DNA of 64,000 nt from Paenibacillus antarcticus (GTDB lineage Bacteria; Bacillota; Bacilli; Paenibacillales; Paenibacillaceae). Under the pieces are notes generated by a model. The model had not been told where the DNA came from, made no database searches, and saw nothing but the letters and a program-made list of their open reading frames with translations. This document shows, one piece after another, positions 45,338 to 53,324 of the stretch. A program made the translations under genes and the position numbers. The stretch's first letter is position 1, and every line of letters starts with the position of its first letter. Location of the stretch: contig NZ_LVJI01000020.1 in the NCBI RefSeq assembly GCF_001637225.1, forward strand, positions 1-64,000, written 5' to 3'.

Positions 45338-47014
45338 ATGTCATTACTTCAAATAAGTATCTCGGCTTCTGTCTTTATTCTTGCAGTTATCTTCTTACGT
45401 TCCTTGCTTATTCACAAGCTGCCCAAAATAACCTTTATGTTTCTTTGGGGTGTTGCATTAATTCAATTGCTTGTACCTGTTTCAATTCAATCGCAATTTA
45501 GCATTTTTACGGCAGCGGAACATTTAAGAGGAATGTTTCCAGTGCCAAAATTGATTCCCACGCCAGAAAGTTCAACATTTGTTAATGGAACTACGGTAAT
45601 CATGCCACCAATTACAGAACATTTGACCGCGCGGATTGTGCCATTAAAGACGGCTTTACAAATATCGCCTATTGTATGGGTGTGGTTAGTTGGTTTTACG
45701 TTATGTGCTTTATTTTTTATCATTCCGCATTTAAGGTATCGCAAAATCTACAAAATGGCTGTGCCTATTAGAAACGATTTTATAAGAAAATGGCAGCATT
45801 CAAATTTGTTATGGCGAGATGTTCAAATCAGGCAACTAGATAATATTTCAACTCCGCTTACCTACGGCATTTTTCAGCCTGTTGTACTCTTGCCCAAAAA
45901 TTTAGATTATGACGATGAGAAACAACTTGCGCTTATCCTGACCCACGAATTTACGCACATCAAGCGATTCGACACACTAAAAAAATGGATTCTTGCCACT
46001 AGCGTATGCGTCCATTGGTTCAACCCTTTTGTATGGGTCATGTATATTCTTGCCAACCGTGATATCGAGCTATTCTGTGATGAAACAGTCATACGAAAAT
46101 TTGGGGAAAACACGAAACCTACTTATGCTAGGGCACTTGTCCGTTTGGAAGAGAAGAAAATCGGCTTGTCGCCGATGATTAGTAGTTTTTCCAAAAACTC
46201 AACCGAAGAAAGGATTATATCGATCATGAAAACCAAGAAAATCACTATCACCACGATGTTGCTCGCTATTGGGCTTGTAGCCAGTGTCGTTATCATCTTT
46301 GCGACTTCTGCATCGGACAAAACGGAAGTTGCTAAGGGTGTCAACAATCCAATAGCCGAACCTAATGCCGAAAGAGTACCCGCATTATATCAAGGTGCCA
46401 TCACTACAGATATTGTGCCCGCATTATCTCAAGGTGCCACCATTACAGATTTAATGCCGCACGACTTAACATTCAACAAGAAATATGATGTACCGAAGTT
46501 GATAGACAGTCTTATGGCTTCAAAGTATCGTGCAGTTTATATGGACAATGAAATATATCTACGTGTCATGATGGATAACACAATACAGATAAGCAAAGAT
46601 AATGGCGCGGTTTGGAAAAAATATGGTACAGATCAAATCGATGCAAAAGATTTTGCAAAATGGCTGCTGATAAATGATCGGAATCCGGGCTATTCAATGG
46701 AAGAAGTTCAGAATCGCTTGGCAAACGGGGCAGAAGTAAAACATTTAGTGTTTGAAAATGCGAAGGAGATGTATTTCATAATCGACAGGAACGGCGTACA
46801 GATTGAACTTATACAGCCTGAAGAAATATCTTCTGTTCTGATCGACGGTCAAAGAATGATGATTACTTCCGCTTTATCAGCCCAGATGCTGAAATCATTT
46901 TATGACTTGTTAGTGTCGAACAATATACTTTCGGAAACTCATGCAAAACAAGATTATTCGGAAAGAATTAAGTATCTTGAAGAAAATCTCCCTAACTTTA
47001 TCGTGACGAAATAA
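45338..47014 (+). CDS. M56 family (BlaR1/MecR1-like) membrane metallopeptidase
   Basis: 558-residue membrane protein: four N-terminal helices (about 5-25, 32-50, 105-130, 225-245) with the zinc protease motif LTHEFTHIKRFD (His203, Glu204, His207) between the third and fourth. A fifth helix at about 303-325 follows. The extracytoplasmic region (330-558) has no penicillin-binding motifs (no SxxK or KTG in context), so it is not a classical beta-lactam sensor. Residues 347-372 are a 13-residue tandem duplication (VPALYQGAITTDI/VPALSQGATITDL). It is paired with blaI under the dyad operators. Confidence 0.88.
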   Translation: MSLLQISISASVFILAVIFLRSLLIHKLPKITFMFLWGVALIQLLVPVSIQSQFSIFTAAEHLRGMFPVPKLIPTPESSTFVNGTTVIMPPITEHLTARIVPLKTALQISPIVWVWLVGFTLCALFFIIPHLRYRKIYKMAVPIRNDFIRKWQHSNLLWRDVQIRQLDNISTPLTYGIFQPVVLLPKNLDYDDEKQLALILTHEFTHIKRFDTLKKWILATSVCVHWFNPFVWVMYILANRDIELFCDETVIRKFGENTKPTYARALVRLEEKKIGLSPMISSFSKNSTEERIISIMKTKKITITTMLLAIGLVASVVIIFATSASDKTEVAKGVNNPIAEPNAERVPALYQGAITTDIVPALSQGATITDLMPHDLTFNKKYDVPKLIDSLMASKYRAVYMDNEIYLRVMMDNTIQISKDNGAVWKKYGTDQIDAKDFAKWLLINDRNPGYSMEEVQNRLANGAEVKHLVFENAKEMYFIIDRNGVQIELIQPEEISSVLIDGQRMMITSALSAQMLKSFYDLLVSNNILSETHAKQDYSERIKYLEENLPNFIVTK

Positions 47015-47433
47015 AGGTGGGTTGCCGTCCTACCAATCGGCGTCGGTCTAAATGATCGGCGTCTATTCATTTTTGAAACTTGAAATTCAAACGTAATCTC
47101 GAAGGGGTACACCGGGGGAATAGGTGTATGTCGGCGCCACAAAAGGCGTACTTAATTTACGCGCAATTTTTCGAACTGTCATGTTCCATATTGTTACATG
47201 CCTAGCTATACTTAACTTATCGTTTTTTCGATCGGAAGCGAAAGGACGACGTTCCCCGCCGAACCGTCTTCTTCTTTCGTTGTCAGTAGCCCACATTCGC
47301 CGCATATGACGGTGTACGTCACCGGGAATACTATTACCGAATAAAGAAAAAACGCCCGATAGGGGCGTCTATAAAGACAAGGGTAAATGCCATTCCAGTT
47401 CTATGTTAATGTCTGTACTCCCTGTCTACTCGT
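47015..47433. other. right end of the element, gene remnants
   Basis: No intact gene. The minus strand encodes IARKL-x3-(F/V)-x-APT-like peptide remnants also visible at 44767-44808. A CGECG zinc-ribbon-like fragment is at about 47235-47300. A minus-strand hairpin GACGCCC-N5-GGGCGTTTTTT is at 47351-47370. AGGGTAAATGCCATTCC (47380-47396) repeats part of the integrase-coupled small gene. Confidence 0.5.
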
Positions 47434-47443
47434 CACATGTGGA
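47434..47443 (+). repeat. attR core
   Basis: CACATGTGGA, the second copy of the core in rlmCD (39119-39128). The host sequence of the split gene resumes immediately after it. Confidence 0.75.
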
Positions 47444-47495
47444 ATCGGTGGCGTTGTTGATCTATAGAGATAGAACGTATACGATTGTAGAGTAA
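47436..47495 (+). pseudogene. rlmCD: displaced original 3' end of rlmCD
   Basis: Read in the rlmCD frame, this segment gives HVE then SVALLIYRDRTYTIVE and TAA at 47493-47495. The HVE-S/C-V-x-L-L ending is normal for RumA/RlmCD proteins. It has no start of its own and is followed by a strong terminator. It is the severed 3' end of rlmCD and marks the right junction of the element. Confidence 0.85.
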
Positions 47496-47507
47496 AATAA
47501 CAGAAAA

Positions 47508-47546
47508 ATGACGTTGGAATAAATGTTATCCCAACGTCTCTTTTTC
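47508..47546 (+). terminator. original rlmCD terminator
   Basis: GACGTTGG (47510-47517) with CCAACGTC (47531-47538), then TCTTTTTC. It sits 15 bases after the displaced rlmCD stop. Confidence 0.85.
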
Positions 47547-48165
47547 ATTTATTTTTTTGTCTAATGAAAATGGATATTCTACTGTATTATGGATGGGTAT
47601 TAACAAAAAGCATTGAATTACTGAATTTGATCCATTATGGTGAGCCACAATGGATAGTAAAAGGTCATCTTTGTATATAGACAAAATAAGTAATATTGTA
47701 ATCCGAAAGAACGGTCATAGTAAAGCCCCAAGGGAAATACAAACGGAATGGGCGGACGTTGAACGAGGTAGAGCTGCATAGGACATCTGAGAAAATAATG
47801 ATTTTTATACATATGTCTTACTAGGCGTTAAGCTAACGGGCAGGATTGTTTCAATGCGTTGTATAATTGAGATCATATAATAAATCGAGAAATGTTCACT
47901 TATAAAGAAGGGTATGAAATAATTTCAAATAACGTACTTGAGAGGGCATTTCGCCTTGAGGAAAATAACAAATGGTGAATTTGGTTGAGGAGTTTAGCAA
48001 TGAATTAAGACATGGTAGCTATCTTGTGGTTATGCCTTTATCTAGGGTTTTCATTCCAATTCATCGCTACCTCGATAACATATAACAGTAAAACTCGCCG
48101 TCAACTACATCTTCGATTCCTTCAGATGCAGTTGACAGTGAGTATCATTACTTCAATTGTTGTAT
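47547..48165. other. gene-free region after rlmCD
   Basis: About 620 bases with no reading frame that has a ribosome site. A hairpin TCCATTATGG-TGAG-CCACAATGGA lies at 47631-47654. A 67-codon frame at 48012-48215 could encode two hydrophobic helices, but it lacks a ribosome site and runs into the gene on the other strand. Nothing else was recognised. Confidence 0.5.
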
Positions 48166-49098
48166 TTAATCCGCTGTTAGATCAAGCCAGTCCATTTCTG
48201 CCTTCGTCAATTTAATTATTGCTCCTTCGTTGCAAGATGATAGCTCCGCTTCACTGCGTGCTCCAATCAATGCACAAGTTGGAAATGGCTGATTTATCAC
48301 ATAGGCAAGAGCGATTTGTATAGCAGTCAGACCCTTTTCTGTCCCAAGTTGCTTGGCTCTTCTTAGACGCTCCCAATTAGCATCACTATAAAACACACGG
48401 ACCAAATCGGCGTTTTCTCGATTTTCTGGTGTGAACAGACCTGTAAAAAAGCCTCTAGCTTGTGAAGACCATGAAAGTAAAGGCATTTGAACTTCTTCAT
48501 GCCATTTACAGGTTTCTTCATCTGAGGAAACACAATCTTTCCAGAACGGCTCATTTACTTTGGCAAGACTCAAATTAGGACTGTTGAAGGTAAAGCCTGT
48601 TAAGCCCTCACGTTGTGCATAGTCATTGGCTTCTTGTATGCGCTGCCAAGTCCAATTTGAAGTACCAATAGCCTGCACTGTGCCAGCCTCTATATATTCA
48701 TTTAATGCATCAATAATATGTTCTACAGGTGTATTTGGATCATCACGGTGCAAGGCATAGAGATCAATATAGTTTGTTCGTAATCTCTCTAAGCTAAGCG
48801 AAAGATCATATGCAATATCCTTTTTAGATAATCGAGGGCCATTTTGATCATGATGCGCACCTTTTGTCAAAATTACTAATTGCTCCCGATTCCCTCTATC
48901 CTCTAAGTATCTACCAATCACTTCTTCACTTTGACCACCGCAATATATATTTGCAGTATCCAAAGAATTTCCACCGATTGTAATAAAAGCATCCATATTT
49001 TTTTGGACAAGCTCATAGCTGTCATGGGAAAAATAATCAGTACCCTTCATCAATCTTGAAACTGGCTTGCGGCATCCTGCAATTTGTATATATTCCAT
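48166..49098 (-). CDS. aldo/keto reductase
   Basis: 310-residue NAD(P)H-dependent reductase with the AKR TIM-barrel fold. The tetrad residues are Asp and Tyr in SLDTANIYCGG, Lys in VILTKGAHH, and His in DLYALHRDD. It starts 10 bases after the upstream Gfo/Idh gene, AGAGGTG site, so the two form an operon. The pair probably interconverts a sugar or polyol; the substrate is unknown. Confidence 0.9.
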   Translation of the reverse strand: MEYIQIAGCRKPVSRLMKGTDYFSHDSYELVQKNMDAFITIGGNSLDTANIYCGGQSEEVIGRYLEDRGNREQLVILTKGAHHDQNGPRLSKKDIAYDLSLSLERLRTNYIDLYALHRDDPNTPVEHIIDALNEYIEAGTVQAIGTSNWTWQRIQEANDYAQREGLTGFTFNSPNLSLAKVNEPFWKDCVSSDEETCKWHEEVQMPLLSWSSQARGFFTGLFTPENRENADLVRVFYSDANWERLRRAKQLGTEKGLTAIQIALAYVINQPFPTCALIGARSEAELSSCNEGAIIKLTKAEMDWLDLTAD

Positions 49099-49108
49099 GT
49101 ATACACCT

Positions 49109-50116
49109 CTATTCGCTCAGTTTTACTTTCGTTTTTTCTCTTGCCGATGCTATACACGCATCAATGATCTTCATATTGTGTACCGCATCTGTTGCATTAA
49201 AAGGTAGTGGCTTCCCATGAAGAACTGCCTGAGCAAAGGCATCTGCTTGCAATGAATATGCATTTAGAAACGGTACAGATACTTTATTTTTTTCATCGGA
49301 TTTAATGATATAGAAATGACCACTTTCTTCGGTTGGCGTTACGAAGGCGGAAGGAACCTCGATGATTCCCTCAGAACCTAGCACCTCAAGCGGGTTACGA
49401 AAAGCAGACCACATTGAGCAGTCGAATTGAAGCGAAACATCACCCTCAAATTCAATTAAGCCCGCAGCCATCATATCTACATCACCATGAACACTGGAAA
49501 ATTGTGCTTGGACTGTAACTGCTGCTGGTTCTTTTCCTAGTAGCAATCTCGCAGCAGTGATTGGATAGCAGCCAACATCGTAAATAGCTCCACCCCCCCA
49601 TTCCTTTTGATAACGTACGTTATTCAAATCATTGGCATTATTGAAAGTAAATGCACTGCGAATTCCTCTTACTTCACCGATTTCTCCACGATCAATAATT
49701 TCCTTGATTTGGGTGTATCTTGGATGATAACGATACATAAAAGCTTCTGCTAATATAACTCCTGCTTCATTGGCAGACCGTACCATTCGCTCTGCTTCTT
49801 CTGCATTTAATGCTAACGGCTTTTCGCATAAGACATGCTTTCCTGCTTGGATTGCCTTGATCGTCCATTCATAGTGTAAATGATTCGGCAGTGGTATATA
49901 AACAGCATCGATGTCTGGGTCCTGTAGTAATTGTTCATATGAACCGTATGTTTTTGGAATTTGAAATTTAACTGCAGTTTTTTGTGCTTTCTCTAAATTT
50001 CTGCTTGCAATACCTACTACTTCATTTAAATCTGATTGAAGAATACCTGGAATAACTGAATTAACTGCAATTCGAGCACTCCCTAAAACTCCCCATTTGA
50101 GCTTGCGATCAGACAA
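49109..50116 (-). CDS. Gfo/Idh/MocA family oxidoreductase
   Basis: 335-residue NAD(P)-dependent dehydrogenase. The Rossmann start KWGVLGSARIAVNSVIPG is followed by HYEWTIKAIQAGKHVLCEKP (the EKP motif), then a C-terminal dimerisation beta-sheet domain. TTG 50116 is chosen with AAGGGG eight bases upstream; GTG 50125 directly abuts that site. Divergent from an AraC regulator, with about 110 bases between them. Confidence 0.9.
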   Translation of the reverse strand: MSDRKLKWGVLGSARIAVNSVIPGILQSDLNEVVGIASRNLEKAQKTAVKFQIPKTYGSYEQLLQDPDIDAVYIPLPNHLHYEWTIKAIQAGKHVLCEKPLALNAEEAERMVRSANEAGVILAEAFMYRYHPRYTQIKEIIDRGEIGEVRGIRSAFTFNNANDLNNVRYQKEWGGGAIYDVGCYPITAARLLLGKEPAAVTVQAQFSSVHGDVDMMAAGLIEFEGDVSLQFDCSMWSAFRNPLEVLGSEGIIEVPSAFVTPTEESGHFYIIKSDEKNKVSVPFLNAYSLQADAFAQAVLHGKPLPFNATDAVHNMKIIDACIASAREKTKVKLSE

Positions 50117-50229
50117 TTGATTCACCCCTTAATTAGTAGTATATTGTGATTATACTTTTACTGTATTGAAATTAAAATGATAGTATTTTGTTTATAAATG
50201 AAACAAAATTGTCATCGAGGTGAATCTAT

Positions 50230-51063
50230 GTGAGGCGTCAAATCCATATGGTTACACTATCTGGAAATGTTTATTTCATCTATCCTGAGTCCGTTGGTCA
50301 TTACATTTCAGACCCTGATCACAATGTACAGCGCAAGCCCAATCAAATGATTAGTTATAATATTCATTTTGTCGAATCGGGCTATGGCTTTGTTAAGTTA
50401 AATGGTGTTGAGCATATTCTCGGTCCGGGAGACGCTGTTTTTTACTATCCTCAACAAGAGCAAAATTATTATTCTAGTAAGGAAGAGCCTTGGAATATCC
50501 GTTGGATTCACTTTTATGGAGATAAGCTGAAAGAATATTTACTAAGCAATAACATTAAACCAGGTCAACTGTGGACATTTAGGCAAACCGAACTTTGGAT
50601 CAAACTACACGACGAATTGATGCTAGAGGCAGAGACCAATCGAATGCTTAATCCGACACAATTATCTGCTAGGACGTACGCATTAGTTGTTAATTTTATT
50701 GAGCAAGCCATTCCTTTAACAGAGCGGAAGCAAGGGGGGACGAATAAAAAGATATTGGATTTGCTTCCTGATATGCAATCTTCTGCTACGGAACCTTTTC
50801 TGCTCGAATATTGGTCAAGTAAAGCGGATGTCAGTCCTCACTATTTCTGCAAGTTATTCAAACAGACCATGTCGATTACACCAATGGAGTTTATTACAAG
50901 ATGTAGACTGCAAATCGCCAAGCAATGGCTACTCGAGCGACGTGATTGCTCAATCGGTCAAATTGCCAATGAAGCGGGCTACCCAAGTGTCAGCTATTTC
51001 AATAAAAGGTTTATGGAATATGAGAAAATAACCCCTACAACCTATAGAGAACTTTACGAGTAA
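50230..51063 (+). CDS. AraC family transcriptional regulator
   Basis: 277-residue regulator: an N-terminal cupin-like sensing domain (about 20-130, with VKLNGVEHILGPGDAVFYYP) and a C-terminal AraC DNA-binding domain with two helix-turn-helices (ADVSPHYFCKLFKQTMSITP and IGQIANEAGYPSVSYFNKRF). GTG start after GAGGTG. Its divergent position suggests that it controls the Gfo/Idh-AKR operon in response to a sugar. Confidence 0.9.
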   Translation: MRRQIHMVTLSGNVYFIYPESVGHYISDPDHNVQRKPNQMISYNIHFVESGYGFVKLNGVEHILGPGDAVFYYPQQEQNYYSSKEEPWNIRWIHFYGDKLKEYLLSNNIKPGQLWTFRQTELWIKLHDELMLEAETNRMLNPTQLSARTYALVVNFIEQAIPLTERKQGGTNKKILDLLPDMQSSATEPFLLEYWSSKADVSPHYFCKLFKQTMSITPMEFITRCRLQIAKQWLLERRDCSIGQIANEAGYPSVSYFNKRFMEYEKITPTTYRELYE

Positions 51064-51113
51064 GCACGGATATTGTAGTTGTTGTAACAATGCGGAATAT
51101 GAGGAGAATTAGG

Positions 51114-51680
51114 ATGACAAATGAAAATAAAACGTTGTTAGCAGAACAACAAGAAGAATTACTCAAAACAGTGCAAGCCCGTTTTGAGAAAAATATGAAT
51201 CGCCATGAAGGAATGGAATGGGCTCACGTACAAGTAAAACTAGAAGCGAATGCCAGAAAATTGTGGTCGCTTCATGCAATGGAACAAACCGGTGGTGAGC
51301 CAGATGTTGTCGGTCATGACACTGAGAAGGACGAATACATTATTTATGATTGTTCAGCGGAAAGTCCTAAGGGGCGTAGAAGTATTTGTTACGACCGAGA
51401 AGCACTGGAATCTAGGAAGGAACACAAACCCAAAAACAACGCTATAGATATGGCTAATGAAATGGGAATTATGATTTTAACAGAAGAACAATATCGAGAG
51501 CTACAGAACCTTGGCCGTTTCGATACTAAAACATCGAGCTGGGTGCAAACGCCTGAACACATTAGAAGGCTTGGCGGGGCTATATTCTGTGATCGTCGAT
51601 ACGATACGGTATTTATGTACCACAATGGAGCAGAATCTTATTATGCTGCCAGAAGTTTCCGTGGATGGTTAAGGTTTTGA
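51114..51680 (+). CDS. DUF4256 family protein
   Basis: 188-residue soluble protein. LLKTVQARFEKNMNRHEGMEWA, TGGEPDVVGHD, YIIYDCSAESPKGRRS and GGAIFCDRRYDTVFMYHNGAES fit DUF4256. ATG 51114 is chosen with AGGAG about nine bases upstream; ATG 51090 has no site. The function is unknown. It may follow the AraC gene on the same transcript. Confidence 0.82.
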   Translation: MTNENKTLLAEQQEELLKTVQARFEKNMNRHEGMEWAHVQVKLEANARKLWSLHAMEQTGGEPDVVGHDTEKDEYIIYDCSAESPKGRRSICYDREALESRKEHKPKNNAIDMANEMGIMILTEEQYRELQNLGRFDTKTSSWVQTPEHIRRLGGAIFCDRRYDTVFMYHNGAESYYAARSFRGWLRF

Positions 51681-51822
51681 GGAAATAGATGTAGATACGA
51701 TGAATCCAGCATTCGCTCTTGGGCGAAAACCGATGTTGCTGTTATTCCTCTAAGACGCAACTCTAGAAGTTAATGACAGTTTGGTTTAGGATAAGTAGTA
51801 AATTTATTGGAGGATTGAATAT

Positions 51823-52446
51823 ATGACAATATATGAAAAAATGCATTCTGGTGAGATTTACAACTGTACGGATGAGGAGCTTATGATGGAACAGGGCGAG
51901 TGCCTTGAGAAACTATATGATTTCAACGCAACTCGTCCATCTGAGGTTGAAAAGCGTAATCAACTATTGAAAGAAATGTTTGCGCAAATCGGTGATAATT
52001 GTTATATTGAGCCACCATTCCATGCGAACTGGGGCGGCAAACATGTGCATTTTGGAAATGATATTTATGCCAACTTTAATCTGACTATGGTTGATGACAC
52101 CCACATATATGTGGGTGACCATACGATGTTCGGCCCAAATGTAACGGTTGCGACCGCAGGTCATCCAATTGTTCCCGAGCTTCGCGTAAATGTAACACAA
52201 TTCAATATACCGGTTCATATCGGTAGAAACGTTTGGATTGGTGCAGGCGTTATTATTCTTCCAGGCGTTATTATTCTTCCAGGCGTTACAATTGGTGATA
52301 ATACCGTTATCGGCGCAGGTAGTGTTGTAACTAAAGATATTCCTGCCAATGTGGTTGCTATTGGTAATCCCTGCCATGTACTACGTGAAATCAACGACCA
52401 TGATAAGGAATACTATTATAAAGACAGAAAAATTGGTTTTAAGTAA
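51823..52446 (+). CDS. maltose/galactoside O-acetyltransferase-like protein
   Basis: 207-residue left-handed beta-helix acetyltransferase (LacA/Maa type) using acetyl-CoA to acetylate a sugar. The N-terminal helical domain is EKMHSGEIYNCTDEELMMEQ. The catalytic His is in TVATAGHPIVPE. Hexapeptide coils run to VTIGDNTVIGAGSVVTKDIP and the tail AIGNPCHVLREI. Unusually, 18 bases (GTTATTATTCTTCCAGGC) are exactly duplicated at 52249-52284, adding one extra hexapeptide VIILPG. Good GGAGG site. Confidence 0.88.
   Translation: MTIYEKMHSGEIYNCTDEELMMEQGECLEKLYDFNATRPSEVEKRNQLLKEMFAQIGDNCYIEPPFHANWGGKHVHFGNDIYANFNLTMVDDTHIYVGDHTMFGPNVTVATAGHPIVPELRVNVTQFNIPVHIGRNVWIGAGVIILPGVIILPGVTIGDNTVIGAGSVVTKDIPANVVAIGNPCHVLREINDHDKEYYYKDRKIGFK
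52249..52284 (+). repeat. exact 18-bp tandem duplication
   Basis: GTTATTATTCTTCCAGGC occurs twice without a gap inside the acetyltransferase gene. It keeps the frame and adds exactly one beta-helix hexapeptide. Confidence 0.95.
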
Positions 52447-52525
52447 AAGTGCAGGCACTCCACACATGTGGTTTCGTCTGTCGCCAAGAGTTAAAGAGAA
52501 AGATCAACAGGAGATGACATAAGTA

Positions 52526-52956
52526 ATGTACAAAACGATTATTACAATAGTTGGTGCTACAATAATAATGACAGCATGTAGTAGTAATGGAACGGATATC
52601 AATAATAACGCCATTACAGAAAAAACCAGAATTCCGTGGGTACAGAAGTCGTACAAGAAAATTCAAAACAAAATGACCAGCCTGAAAAAGATGCTCAAAA
52701 CCAATCTAAAGAAAGTATCAATCAGGAGGAATGGTCTTCATTACCTGAATATGACACCATTATTCAGCAAATCGATAAGGAAGATTATAATTTCAAAACG
52801 GTAACAGATAACGAAGGTAAACGTATTCTTCTTCTTATTGACCAAGGGGGAGTAGAACAATACAAGACCATATATATCAAAAACACGAGTCGCCTTAAAA
52901 TAATCAAAATAGATGGTGAAGGACAGATTTTCAACGAAGTCTTGACCAGCAAATAG
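52526..52956 (+). pseudogene. small lipoprotein gene, frameshifted
   Basis: The first frame encodes a lipoprotein signal, MYKTIITIVGATIIMTAC (Cys18), and continues SSNGTDINNNAITEK. The remaining sensible protein (NSVGTEVVQENSKQNDQPEK onward, to NEVLTSK, stop at 52956) is in another frame. A run of six A at 52620-52625 is the likely break; seven A would join the frames as ITEKNQNSVGTEVV. So it is a pseudogene, a slippage-controlled gene or a sequencing error. Function unknown; a terminator follows directly. Confidence 0.75.
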
Positions 52957-52958
52957 AT

Positions 52959-52979
52959 ACCTCCTTCGGGAGGTTTTTT
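52959..52979 (+). terminator. terminator after lipoprotein gene
   Basis: ACCTCC-TTCG-GGAGGT followed by TTTTT: a short, stable tetraloop terminator. Confidence 0.9.
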
Positions 52980-53324
52980 CATGCGAACATGTCTTGCTGC
53001 CTGACGGATGTTGTATTTCGCACAATATTTTTCATATTCTTTGTTTCAGATTACTAAAGATAGGGTAATGATGAGCTGAGCTATTTTAATATCAAGCTTT
53101 TCTATCATAGATTCTTCGTGAAAACTACTTGTTGCTAAGCAACAGGTAGTTTCATTTTGATTTGTTTTGCTTATCACGGAATACTAAAAATCTGCTAGTA
53201 GTACACATTTAATTTCACACAAACCTTGGAAGTTGAGAGTGTGTTTCCAGTTTTTGGAGAGCTAATTTGAAATAATAGAAAGTTATAATGATAGAATGAA
53301 GATTTTTAATAGAGGAGTATTTTT
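52980..53324 (+). other. leader region of the fructan module
   Basis: No gene. A hairpin GAAAACTACTTGTTGC/GCAACAGGTAGTTTC (53120-53153, small mismatch) is followed by ATTTTG, possibly an attenuator or terminator. TATAAT (53284-53289) is a good -10 candidate 36 bases before the kinase gene, without a clear -35, which fits an activator-dependent promoter. Confidence 0.45.

Larger units (their letters stand above)
39119..47443 (+). mobile_element. 8.3-kb integrative element in the 3' end of rlmCD
   Basis: Bounded by direct repeats of CACATGTGGA at 39119-39128 and 47434-47443. A large serine recombinase gene lies 9 bases inside the left end, with an accessory 51-codon gene, a helicase-like ATPase, a secreted protein, a resolvase and a BlaI/M56 pair. 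Joining the ends restores an rlmCD frame ending SVALLIYRDRTYTIVE, then a stop and terminator. The rum/rlmCD 3' end is a known target of serine-recombinase elements in Gram-positives. No relaxase or coupling protein was seen, so it is a mobilisable, satellite-like or decaying element rather than a full conjugative one. Confidence 0.85.

Noticed and set aside
47087..47305. 72-codon minus-strand frame at the right end of the element
   Set aside because: Arg-rich, no ribosome site; part of it resembles a peptide remnant at 44767-44808, so it was described as debris, not as a gene.
48012..48215. 67-codon plus-strand frame with two hydrophobic segments
   Set aside because: No ribosome site, and its end overlaps the aldo/keto reductase gene on the other strand; treated as chance or debris.
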